Source: an uncultured Porphyromonadaceae bacterium
Lineage (GTDB): Bacteria > Bacteroidota > Bacteroidia > Bacteroidales > Muribaculaceae
Reading direction: 5' to 3'
NCBI GenBank assembly: GCA_937901905.1
Contig: CALDIF010000051.1
Location: 1-7,034, forward strand
DNA length: 7,034 nt
Translations under genes and position numbers: made by a program
The notes under the pieces: model-generated
Seen by the model: only the letters and a program-made list of their open reading frames with translations
Told to the model about the DNA's origin: nothing
Database searches by the model: none
Shown here: positions 1-5,446 of the stretch, one piece after another
Layout: each line of letters begins with the position of its first letter
Position numbering within the stretch: the first letter of the stretch is position 1

Positions 1-247
1 ATATCTCGTTCGTATCTTCTTCAAAAAAAATACTTCTTTGGTTTTGAAGCCAAGCGTTATCAACATCGACTCGTGTCACCTCGTCTGCTCAGTCCGAATT
101 ATTGCTACTGTGTAATATTTGGAATCAACAAGGACTTTCCCTTGTTACTCTTGTACTACGTTGTTGCTATTGAAAATCTTTCAATGATCTCGTTTTTTAC
201 CGCAAAAAGTTCCTGACCTCCCGTGGGGGAGGCCCACCCCTCATTTG
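1..247 (-). ncRNA. Leader of a probable rRNA operon (16S gene beyond left edge)
   Basis: Read on the minus strand, this is a long non-coding transcript start that resembles the 16S rRNA leaders of Bacteroidales. It has a short GC hairpin soon after the promoter, a segment like GATCATTGAAAGATTT, then CAACAACGTAGTACAAGAG, recalled from memory as close to the Bacteroides rrn leader. Visible hairpins are 217-222/227-232, 169-175/179-185 (perfect 7 bp, 3-nt loop), 127-133/140-146 (perfect 7 bp, 6-nt loop) and 19-26/42-49 (8 bp, 15-nt loop). No ORF of note crosses it. No mature rRNA sequence is inside the window, so the identity of the downstream gene is inferred. Another stable RNA gene remains possible. 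Confidence 0.65.
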
Positions 248-253
248 CGAGTG

Positions 254-285
254 CAAAGGTATAACGTTTTTTTGACATGACAAAA
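254..285 (-). promoter_or_regulatory. Bacteroidetes-type promoter of the leftward rRNA leader
   Basis: The minus strand carries TACCTTTG at 261-254, an exact match to the Bacteroidetes -7 consensus TAnnTTTG. TTTTG at 285-281 serves as the -33 element, with 19 bp between them. Transcription should start near 247 and run left off the window. The DNA behind it is strongly A/T-tracted. Confidence 0.75.
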
Positions 286-340
286 TTTTTCACACTTTTT
301 TCTCAAAAATTTTCGATTTTTCTCGAAAAAACACCGAAAA
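282..340. promoter_or_regulatory. Phased A/T tracts upstream of the rRNA promoter
   Basis: Six A- or T-tracts lie at 282-290, 296-301, 305-313, 316-321, 326-331 and 337-340. Their centres are about 10 bp apart (one step is 12.5), close to one helical turn. Tracts in this phase give intrinsically curved DNA, and AT-rich DNA just behind a stable-RNA promoter can act as an UP-like activator. The tracts are seen directly; the role is inferred. Confidence 0.55.
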
Positions 341-385
341 TCACGTAAATCGATGTAAACCATATCGACCGAAGGGCGACCCGGC

Positions 386-660
386 TGCCGACGTACGGCA
401 CGAGCAGATGGGTCGGCTTTCAGCCGACTTCACCCCCATTCACCCTGCCCACGGTGTCGCTGCGCTCCACCGCGGGTTACACAGATTGCTCGACCGCCGG
501 TCGAGACGATGTAGCCGACAACTATGGATAGTGATGAAGTTCCTCTACGAGGCACTTCTTCTGCCGTGTCGACCGGACCAAGCGGCGTGGGTCTACGACC
601 CACTTGCATGGTCTTTCGAACAACATCGGCTCTACGAGCCGATTGACCTCTCCGAGGTCA
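386..660. repeat. Cluster of short tight-loop hairpins
   Basis: This gene-free stretch is packed with inverted repeats. Perfect stems with 3-nt loops are 412-418/422-428 (loop TTC), 489-495/499-505 (GCC), 587-593/597-603 (TAC), 625-632/636-643 (8 bp, TAC) and 644-650/654-660 (TCC). Another, 536-545/549-558, is 10 bp with one mismatch and loop TAC. A weaker 5-bp stem is 386-390/396-400. The last two strong hairpins abut exactly. Stem sequences all differ, so this is not a tandem repeat or CRISPR array. ORFs crossing it have no recognisable protein features. It resembles extragenic palindromic repeat clusters, but I cannot name a family. Confidence 0.7.
448..476 (+). repeat. Composite stem-loop element, copy 1
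   Basis: Arms 448-454 (CCCACGG) and 470-476 (CCGCGGG) pair over 7 positions with one A/C mismatch and enclose a 15-nt loop. The last 12 nt of the loop are CGCTGCGCTCCA. After the right arm come TTA, a 12-nt spacer in total, and the tight hairpin at 489-505. The same geometry and loop sequence recur at 6981-7009 with a different stem. Confidence 0.6.
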
Positions 661-716
661 TCACAGCGAGCCCATGGTATATCACGTCTATCTCTCGTCA
701 ATGCGCGTAAATCTGT

Positions 717-732
717 AATTCGTGAAATTCGT
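717..732. repeat. Short 9-bp-period tandem duplication
   Basis: AATTCGT occurs at 717-723 and again at 726-732, a 9-bp period. Similar AATTCGTG-type duplications are, as I recall, scattered through Bacteroidales intergenic DNA. From here to the terminator at 872, about 140 bp, I see no gene or clear signal. Confidence 0.4.
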
Positions 733-871
733 AGTTTTGTTATCAGTCGGACAAGGCAGATGTGAACTACATTATTCACAGTTCGACCACATTATTATAT
801 ATAACAGGTTGCAGTCATCCCAATTGGCGACAGGACACAATTATGTCACTTTATCAGCACACGGCACAACA

Positions 872-914
872 AAGACGGTGGTAAATATAAAGGTCTCGCC
901 TTTACCACCGTCTT
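872..914. terminator. Strong bidirectional terminator hairpin after the minus-strand operon
   Basis: A 14-bp perfect inverted repeat (872-885 with 901-914) encloses a 15-nt loop. It starts 19 nt beyond the stop codon of the thioredoxin-like gene. On the minus strand the stem is followed by TTTGTTGTG, a modest U-rich tail. An alternative inner stem, 888-893/899-904, could form in a shifted register. It fits the end of the pdxJ-exbB-exbD-tonB-thioredoxin transcript. Confidence 0.75.
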
Positions 915-933
915 GTAACCGGTTTTAGGACTT

Positions 934-1377
934 TTACTCTAACAGGCTCTGAAATGCTGAGGTAAGCACCGCCTCTATCACGCTTTCGTCGAGACCAGGC
1001 AAGCCCTCGATGCGATTACTCGTACCGTCGAGTTTGGTAAAGATGAGTGTAGGTACCGCCTTAATTTCATTTGCTTCGGCCTCTGCCCGATTGTCGTCGA
1101 TGTCGACACGTCGCACGGCAACGCGACCCTCAAACTTCTTCTCGACGCGCTCGAGTATTGGGGCGAGGACACGGCAGGGACCGCACCACGAGGCAGTAAA
1201 GTCGGTCACTGTGGGCAGTCGGTCGATAGCGACTTCTTTCTTGCACTTGGCACACTTGAGGCTATCGGGGCGCTCACAAGCCGCTGTCGGCTCTTGCTTA
1301 CAGCAGGACTTCTTCTCTTGAGCGGCGACGCTGATGGTCATCAACGCCATCAACATAATGGCAAAAATCTTCTTCAT
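934..1377 (-). CDS. Secreted thioredoxin-fold protein with Cys-rich linker
   Basis: This 147-residue protein has an N-terminal signal peptide (MKKIFAIMLMALMTISVAAQ), so it should act in the periplasm. The thioredoxin active site WCGPC is at residues 64-68, and the cis-proline of the fold is at 109 in AVPT. CGPC is the classical reducing thioredoxin motif. Between signal peptide and fold is a short polar segment with Cys at 25, 26, 34, 42 and 45, including a CAKC pair, which most thioredoxins lack. These could bind metal or form an extra redox relay; this is inference. The gene lies 75 bp downstream of the tonB-type gene on the same strand and is followed by a strong hairpin, so it is probably the last gene of that operon. 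The start is the only ATG that gives the complete signal peptide. The fold assignment is firm; the substrate is unknown. Confidence 0.9.
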   Translation of the reverse strand: MKKIFAIMLMALMTISVAAQEKKSCCKQEPTAACERPDSLKCAKCKKEVAIDRLPTVTDFTASWCGPCRVLAPILERVEKKFEGRVAVRRVDIDDNRAEAEANEIKAVPTLIFTKLDGTSNRIEGLPGLDESVIEAVLTSAFQSLLE

Positions 1378-1452
1378 ATTCTTGATAGTGTAAAACGGCT
1401 AAGACCGTGGATAAAAGAGAATGGCAATTAATACAAGATGTTGCAAACGCGA

Positions 1453-2280
1453 TTACTTGATGATGTAAGTCAGTGTGCCTATGCCCTCGGTAGTGGTATT
1501 GTTAGGCACGCGGAAACGTGACTTGCGAGCCAGTTCGAGACACTTATTTTTGGTGCGCGCGTCACCGTAAGCCTCGCCCGAGCCTCCTGTAACCTTTGCC
1601 TCGGTGACATTGCCACGCGTGTTGACATGGACTTGCACCACCACACGTCCCGAGCACGGCACGGGCGCGGTGGGGAAATACTCGAGTGTGTAGCCGTTGA
1701 GTCCGCCTATGCTCGGTCGTCCCGACACGGCACCGGTGTCGCCGTTGCCGTCGGGCTGACCCTGCTTACCGCTACCCTTACCCTGTGTAGACTGGGAGAA
1801 AGCGCCTTTCACCTTGTTGTCGGTTGCCGCCTCTCGGGCACGACGTTCTTTCTCCGCCTTATCGTCCTCTTTCTTACGGTCGACGGCAGGTCCTGTCTTC
1901 TTGTCGGTCTTGGGTTGTTCCTTGACTTTCATGGGCGAAGGTTTATCGGACGCGACGAGAGGCTTCGGGTTACGCACTGCCTCGCCGTTATCCTCGAGGT
2001 TGTCACCCTCAACGGCAGGTTGCGGCTCGACAAGTTGCTCGACATCGGCAGGATTTTCGTTACTCATGTCTCCGTCGGCGGGCTCTACCGTATTACCGAG
2101 CATGACATACTCGCCACCGAACATGATGCTGTCTTGCAGCAACTCGGTTTCCACCATGTCTTTTGGGGGATACTCATAGTGCAGCCACGAGTTCAGCATC
2201 AGCAGCACAGTGCCGATGGTGAGCAGCAAGGTTAGCAGCAACGAAACGGAGACGTTGCGACGATCTTCCGAGCGGTTCAT
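1453..2280 (-). CDS. tonB: TonB-type energy transducer
   Basis: This 275-residue protein has TonB layout. A cytoplasmic N-terminus rich in Arg is followed by one membrane helix at about 11-32. A long charged, Pro/Lys/Glu-rich periplasmic linker spans about 60-160, then a Gly/Gln-rich stretch at about 165-193. The C-terminal domain (about 195-275) has the pattern RVVVQVHVN..GNVTEAKV..CLELARKSRF..GTLTYIIK typical of TonB_C. It would carry proton-motive force from ExbB-ExbD to TonB-dependent outer-membrane receptors. Its ATG overlaps the exbD stop (ATGA), indicating translational coupling. Cys209 and Cys247 lie in the periplasmic domain. Bacteroidales genomes carry several TonB paralogues, so the symbol means family rather than strict orthology. 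A TolA-like role is possible but less likely. Confidence 0.88.
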   Translation of the reverse strand: MNRSEDRRNVSVSLLLTLLLTIGTVLLMLNSWLHYEYPPKDMVETELLQDSIMFGGEYVMLGNTVEPADGDMSNENPADVEQLVEPQPAVEGDNLEDNGEAVRNPKPLVASDKPSPMKVKEQPKTDKKTGPAVDRKKEDDKAEKERRAREAATDNKVKGAFSQSTQGKGSGKQGQPDGNGDTGAVSGRPSIGGLNGYTLEYFPTAPVPCSGRVVVQVHVNTRGNVTEAKVTGGSGEAYGDARTKNKCLELARKSRFRVPNNTTTEGIGTLTYIIK

Positions 2281-2747
2281 TGTTGTTGTGTTGTCGCCGC
2301 CGGTGCGGCGGGTTGGTAATCGCTGTTGCTTGCAGGCTTGGTGGCAAGCACGATTTTGATGCCGTGACGCGAACCCTTGTCGAGCACATCGACAATGCTG
2401 CGATAAGGCACTGTCTCATCGGCATACACAGCCACAAATTGCGATGGGTCACTTTGATGCAGTGTAGCCATGAAAGGCTCGAGAGCCTCGGGTGGCAACG
2501 GTTGCAGGTCACCCTCGTTGATGCTGTCGCCACGGGTCGAGAACATATTCAGTTCCTTGTCGATGTAGATGCGCGTAGTGGGCTTGAGGGCAGTTTGCTG
2601 ACTGCTCTGCGGCAAGTTCACCTCTAAGGCTGAGGGGAACACGAACGTGCTCGTAACCATGAAGAAGATGAGCAGCAGGAAGATAACATCGGTCATCGAT
2701 GCCATGCTGAACATCGCTTGAGTGTTATGTTGACGTTTAAGAGCCAT
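2277..2747 (-). CDS. exbD: ExbD/TolR-type proton-channel subunit
   Basis: The 156-residue product has a short basic N-terminus, a single membrane helix (about 20-37) and a periplasmic domain. The helix opens with SMTD, whose Asp20 matches the essential protonatable aspartate of ExbD/TolR. A periplasmic segment around 105-135 (VAVYADETVPYRSIVDVLDKGSRHGI) is typical of the family. A low-complexity Ala/Pro/Gln tail ends the protein. ExbD forms the proton path with ExbB and drives TonB. The gene overlaps tonB by 4 nt and follows exbB after a 95-bp gap that contains two small hairpins. A TolR role is not excluded by sequence alone, but the TonB-type neighbour favours ExbD. Confidence 0.9.
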   Translation of the reverse strand: MALKRQHNTQAMFSMASMTDVIFLLLIFFMVTSTFVFPSALEVNLPQSSQQTALKPTTRIYIDKELNMFSTRGDSINEGDLQPLPPEALEPFMATLHQSDPSQFVAVYADETVPYRSIVDVLDKGSRHGIKIVLATKPASNSDYQPAAPAATTQQQ

Positions 2748-2805
2748 ATTCTATGGTTTTTTGGCTATCGCCGTTGGTTAGAGGTTAGCGTCATAGGCTC
2801 ATCAC

Positions 2806-2836
2806 CCCTCCTGCGAGGGAGATGGGCGAAACCCAT
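2806..2836. repeat. Two adjacent small hairpins in the exbB-exbD gap
   Basis: Two stems lie side by side: 2806-2810/2815-2819 (5 bp, loop CTGC) and 2822-2826/2832-2836 (5 bp, loop CGAAA). They sit just after the exbB stop codon. They could slow 3' decay of the exbB message or attenuate exbD, but neither has a U tract. Short stems like these can occur by chance. Confidence 0.4.
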
Positions 2837-2842
2837 ACGCCG

Positions 2843-3604
2843 TTATTGAGCCGGCTCGTTGAGCAGATCCATAAACTCCATCGTCTTGCCCTCTAACTTG
2901 TTCATCACCTTACCGACGCGACTGGTGAGGTAGTTATAGGCAAACAGTGCGATGATACCCACGATGAGACCGCCTACGGTAGTGACGAGAGCCTCGTAAA
3001 TACCACCGGCGAGGATTGATACATTGCTGTTAGCACCGGCGCTTGCCAATTGGAAGAAAGCCTGCACCATACCGGTCACGGTGCCGAGGAAACCGATCAT
3101 CGGAGCACCGGCTGCCGTAGTTGCCAACCATGTAAAGCCTTTCTCAAGTTTGGCAATCTCCATGTTACCGACATTCTCTATCGCGACAAGCACGTCGTTC
3201 ATCGGACGCCCGATGCGACTGACACCCTTTTCGATCATGCGTGCCGAGGGCGAGTCGGTCGACTTGCACAACTCGAGCGCGCGGTCTATCTCGCCGTTGT
3301 GGATAAAATTCTTGATACGCTCCATGAACACGCCGTCCTCGCGCGACGCTCCGCGTATCGCGAGCAGACGCTCAAAGAAGATGTAAATACTCACCACCGC
3401 TAACAGTGCCAACGGTATCATGAGCCACCCACCTGCCATGGTGAGATCCCACACCGACAACTCTTTCACCACCGGCGCGGCGGCTGCCGGCGCGGCGGCA
3501 ACGTTGGTATCGGTAGCCACGACTGACGCGGTGTCGGCGAGAGCGCTTGCCACGGTATCGACAACGCCCGGTGTTTGCGCAAGGATTGTACTGATAAATG
3601 CCAT
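2843..3604 (-). CDS. exbB: MotA/TolQ/ExbB proton-channel protein
   Basis: This 253-residue protein belongs to the MotA/TolQ/ExbB family. A hydrophobic start and an Ala-rich stretch (about 20-45) come first. Three membrane helices follow at about 55-78, 160-186 and 203-226, with a cytoplasmic domain (about 80-155) between the first two. Family signatures are visible: GFLGTVTGM at 171-179 and GGIYEALVTTVGGL at 200-213. It forms the ring around ExbD through which protons flow to power TonB. The N-terminal extension before the first helix is longer than in E. coli ExbB, as is common in Bacteroidetes. A 10-bp palindrome, ATAACGTTAT (3620-3629), lies 15 nt upstream. pdxJ ends 60 bp upstream on the same strand, and I see no convincing promoter in that gap, so readthrough from pdxJ is likely. 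Confidence 0.92.
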   Translation of the reverse strand: MAFISTILAQTPGVVDTVASALADTASVVATDTNVAAAPAAAAPVVKELSVWDLTMAGGWLMIPLALLAVVSIYIFFERLLAIRGASREDGVFMERIKNFIHNGEIDRALELCKSTDSPSARMIEKGVSRIGRPMNDVLVAIENVGNMEIAKLEKGFTWLATTAAGAPMIGFLGTVTGMVQAFFQLASAGANSNVSILAGGIYEALVTTVGGLIVGIIALFAYNYLTSRVGKVMNKLEGKTMEFMDLLNEPAQ

Positions 3605-3664
3605 TAGTTTGTTGTATTTATAACGTTATTATTAAGTTCGTCAAGAGTGTCGGCAAGCGATGTT

Positions 3665-4390
3665 TCACCGGCTCGGTTCAAGACATTCGAGATAAGCCGC
3701 AACCGTGTTTTCCAAGCCCAAGTAGAGAGCGTCGCTGATTAGGGCATGACCGATAGAAACCTCATCGAGATAGGGCATTTGCGCGACAAAAAAGCGCAAA
3801 TTGTCGAGGTTGAGGTCATGACCGGCATTAACCCCCAATCCCACCTCATGAGCCACACGAGCCGCCACAACATAGGGAGCGACAGCCTCGTCACGACGAC
3901 CGGCGGCGAATTGCTCGGCAAAGGGGCCGGTATAAAGTTCGACACGGTCGGCACCCACGCGCGCCGCCTCGCGAATATTGTCGGGATTGGTGTCGATGAA
4001 GATGCTGACCCGAATTCCGGCTGCCTTGAGCGCAGCAACGACGGCTGTAAGGTGTTCGAAGTTTTCACGGACATTCCACCCGGCACAACTGGTGAGAACA
4101 TCGGGCGCATCGGGCACGAGAGTGGCTTGCTCGGGACGCACCTCAACGAGGAGGTCGACAAACTCGGGCGTCGGATTACCCTCGATGTTAAACTCTGTCG
4201 TGAGCACTCGTCGTAGCCGATACACGTCATCACGACGAATGTGACGCTCGTCGGGGCGCGGATGCACGGTGATGCCATGCGCGCCGAAGCGCTCGCAGTC
4301 GAGAGCCACACGCACCGGGTCGGGCAAGTTGCCGCCGCGCGCGTTGCGCAGTGTCGCCACCTTGTTGATATTTACGCTCAATTGTGTCAT
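3665..4390 (-). CDS. pdxJ: Pyridoxine 5'-phosphate synthase
   Basis: PdxJ condenses 1-deoxy-xylulose 5-phosphate with 3-amino-2-oxopropyl phosphate to give pyridoxine 5'-phosphate, the ring-forming step of DXP-dependent vitamin B6 synthesis in the cytoplasm. The 241 residues fit the family (about 240). Seen motifs are NINKVATLRNARGG (7-20), GITVHPRPDERHI (39-51, with His43, Arg45 and His50 at active-site positions), NIEG (Glu70), NAGHD (His191) and SIGHAL (212-217). NINK instead of NIDH near the start is usual in Bacteroidetes. I chose the ATG at 4390: the frame stays open for 78 codons upstream, but that extension is AT-rich, unlike PdxJ, and runs back through the promoter into nadK. It is the first gene of the minus-strand block and divergent from nadK. 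Confidence 0.96.
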   Translation of the reverse strand: MTQLSVNINKVATLRNARGGNLPDPVRVALDCERFGAHGITVHPRPDERHIRRDDVYRLRRVLTTEFNIEGNPTPEFVDLLVEVRPEQATLVPDAPDVLTSCAGWNVRENFEHLTAVVAALKAAGIRVSIFIDTNPDNIREAARVGADRVELYTGPFAEQFAAGRRDEAVAPYVVAARVAHEVGLGVNAGHDLNLDNLRFFVAQMPYLDEVSIGHALISDALYLGLENTVAAYLECLEPSR

Positions 4391-4420
4391 CGGTCGGTGA
4401 TGCGCGTGAGCATTATCCGA

Positions 4421-4462
4421 CAAAATTTGCGTTGCAAAATTTGTTTTCGTAAATTTGCCGTG
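4421..4462. repeat. Three 14-bp repeats in the pdxJ leader
   Basis: AAATTTG occurs at 4423-4429, 4437-4443 and 4451-4457, exactly 14 bp apart. The fuller units are CAAAATTTGCGTTG, CAAAATTTGTTTTC and GTAAATTTGCCGTG. They lie between the predicted pdxJ start point and its ATG. They could bind a regulator, act in the RNA, or be AT-rich coincidence. Confidence 0.5.
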
Positions 4463-4467
4463 CCAAC

Positions 4468-4514
4468 GCACTCTACAAGAGTGCAAAAGTAATTTGATTT
4501 CTCCAATAATAAAA
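4468..4514 (-). promoter_or_regulatory. Probable pdxJ promoter with overlapping inverted repeat
   Basis: On the minus strand TACTTTTG (4491-4484) matches TAnnTTTG exactly. The -33 position, 19 bp further up at 4511-4514, is only TTTT, so that element is weak. An inverted repeat, GCACTC/GAGTGC (4468-4473 and 4479-4484, 5-nt loop), covers the expected start point and touches the -7 element, as an operator would. The leader would be about 88 nt long. Confidence 0.5.
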
Positions 4515-4523
4515 GTAAAAAGC

Positions 4524-4563
4524 GGCAAAAATGCCCGAAAACGGCAATTTTTAAAAATTTTTG
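4524..4563 (+). promoter_or_regulatory. AT-rich nadK upstream region with palindrome
   Basis: Just before nadK lie a small hairpin (GGCA/TGCC, 4524-4527 and 4532-4535) and a perfect 14-bp palindrome of T5A5 type (4546-4559). AATTTTTG at 4556-4563 is one mismatch from TAnnTTTG but has no -33 partner. If used, it would start transcription at about the ATG. No better promoter is visible. Confidence 0.3.
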
Positions 4564-4568
4564 ACACT

Positions 4569-5360
4569 ATGAAGGTCGTGATATACGGTAATATAAACCT
4601 CGACGAACGTGCCGACGAGGTCAATACTCTCTATAAAGCCTTGAAAGCCCGTGGAGTGGAGGTACTCACAGGTGTAGATCCCTCGCGGGTCGACATGGTG
4701 ATTAGCGTGGGAGGCGACGGCACGTTGCTGCACACGGCACGCTCGATCGTGGGCTGTGACACCCCCGTTGTGGGCATCAACGGCGGTCACCTCGGTTACC
4801 TCACGGCGGCATCGTTGAGCGCAGCAACAGCAATGGTTGATGCGCTCGCCGACGGCGACTATCGCATCGAACAGCGCACCACACTCACTGTTGAGAGCGA
4901 CGCGCTGGACGAGCCGCTGCCGTTGGCACTGAACGAGGTGGCACTGCTGCGTCAAGACACATCGAGCGTAATTGAGATGGTGACGACCCTGCGAGGCGAA
5001 CCGCTGAACACCTACGTGGGCGACGGCTTGGTCATCAGCACACCCACCGGCAGCACCGCCTATAACATGAGTGCCGGCGGTCCCATATTGGAGCCAACCA
5101 CTCGTTGTATCGTACTGACGCCCGTGTCGCCCCACTCGTTGACGACACGTCCACTCGTGGTGAGCGACGACAGCGAGTTGCAAGTGACCACGCGTTCGCG
5201 TGCCAACCACTACCTCGTCAGCATCGACGGTGACAGCGTTGTGTTGCCTGCCGGCAGCACAGTCACAGTGCGCGTTTCGCCACACCGACTCAATCTCGTC
5301 ATGCCACGCCATAACAACTTCGCATCGACCCTGCGTAACAAGTTACACTGGGGCGTGTAG
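4569..5360 (+). CDS. nadK: NAD kinase
   Basis: NadK phosphorylates NAD to NADP in the cytoplasm with ATP or polyphosphate, the only route to NADP. The protein has 263 residues, somewhat short for Bacteroidetes (about 290). Visible family signatures are GGDGT (48-52, with catalytic Asp50), NGGHLGYL (71-78), LNE (121-123), the long conserved block at 151-172 that includes GDGL and PTGSTAY, and SLTTRPLV (190-197). I chose the ATG at 4569 because the protein then begins MKVVIYGN, the usual first strand of the fold. The frame is open back to 4455, but that stretch is AT-rich promoter DNA. It is divergent from pdxJ, an arrangement common in Bacteroidales. The shortness falls between the first strand and GGDGT, where other members carry an insert. 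Confidence 0.95.
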   Translation: MKVVIYGNINLDERADEVNTLYKALKARGVEVLTGVDPSRVDMVISVGGDGTLLHTARSIVGCDTPVVGINGGHLGYLTAASLSAATAMVDALADGDYRIEQRTTLTVESDALDEPLPLALNEVALLRQDTSSVIEMVTTLRGEPLNTYVGDGLVISTPTGSTAYNMSAGGPILEPTTRCIVLTPVSPHSLTTRPLVVSDDSELQVTTRSRANHYLVSIDGDSVVLPAGSTVTVRVSPHRLNLVMPRHNNFASTLRNKLHWGV

Positions 5361-5369
5361 TTTTCGCCT

Positions 5370-5445
5370 TTGCCTCCCGTAGTCTGTCCTCATGAGGGCT
5401 TGTAGCGAACAGACGTACGCGGGTATTTACGAGAAATGGAGGCAA
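5370..5445. repeat. Long imperfect inverted repeat between nadK and the next gene
   Basis: Outer arms TTGCCTCC (5370-5377) and GGAGGCAA (5438-5445) pair perfectly over 8 bp. Inside, GTCTGT (5382-5387) pairs with ACAGAC (5409-5414), and the palindrome CCTCATGAGG lies at 5388-5397. The outer arm starts 9 nt after the nadK stop, and the right arm ends next to the -33 element of the following promoter. It may act in nadK transcript ending or as a structured regulatory site. There is no U tract. Confidence 0.45.
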
Positions 5446-5446
5446 C

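Noticed and set aside
1..247. tRNA or mature rRNA gene
   Set aside because: No cloverleaf or conserved 16S sequence is visible in the window; only a leader is supported.
412..660. CRISPR array or integron attC cluster
   Set aside because: No repeat unit is conserved in sequence, the spacing is irregular, and no attC core sites or cas genes are seen.
408..710. 100-residue plus-strand ORF
   Set aside because: It runs across the hairpin cluster, its repeated Tyr-Glu/Asp pairs come from TACGA in hairpin loops, and it has no domain, promoter or coding pattern.
522..779. 85-residue minus-strand ORF
   Set aside because: It is the reverse reading of the same hairpin cluster and shows no protein features.
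722..928. 68-residue plus-strand ORF starting at GTG
   Set aside because: It ends inside the terminator hairpin; TAGTTTTG at 732-739 fits a -7 consensus but lies after the start and has no -33 partner.
1627..2235. 202-residue ORF opposite tonB
   Set aside because: It is a shadow of the tonB frame; the minus-strand reading has a clear TonB architecture.
4391..4624. N-terminal extension of pdxJ
   Set aside because: It would add 78 residues unlike PdxJ, covering the promoter region and the start of nadK.
4551..5312. 253-residue ORF opposite nadK
   Set aside because: It is rich in Cys and His from reverse reading of nadK codons; nadK has all family motifs.
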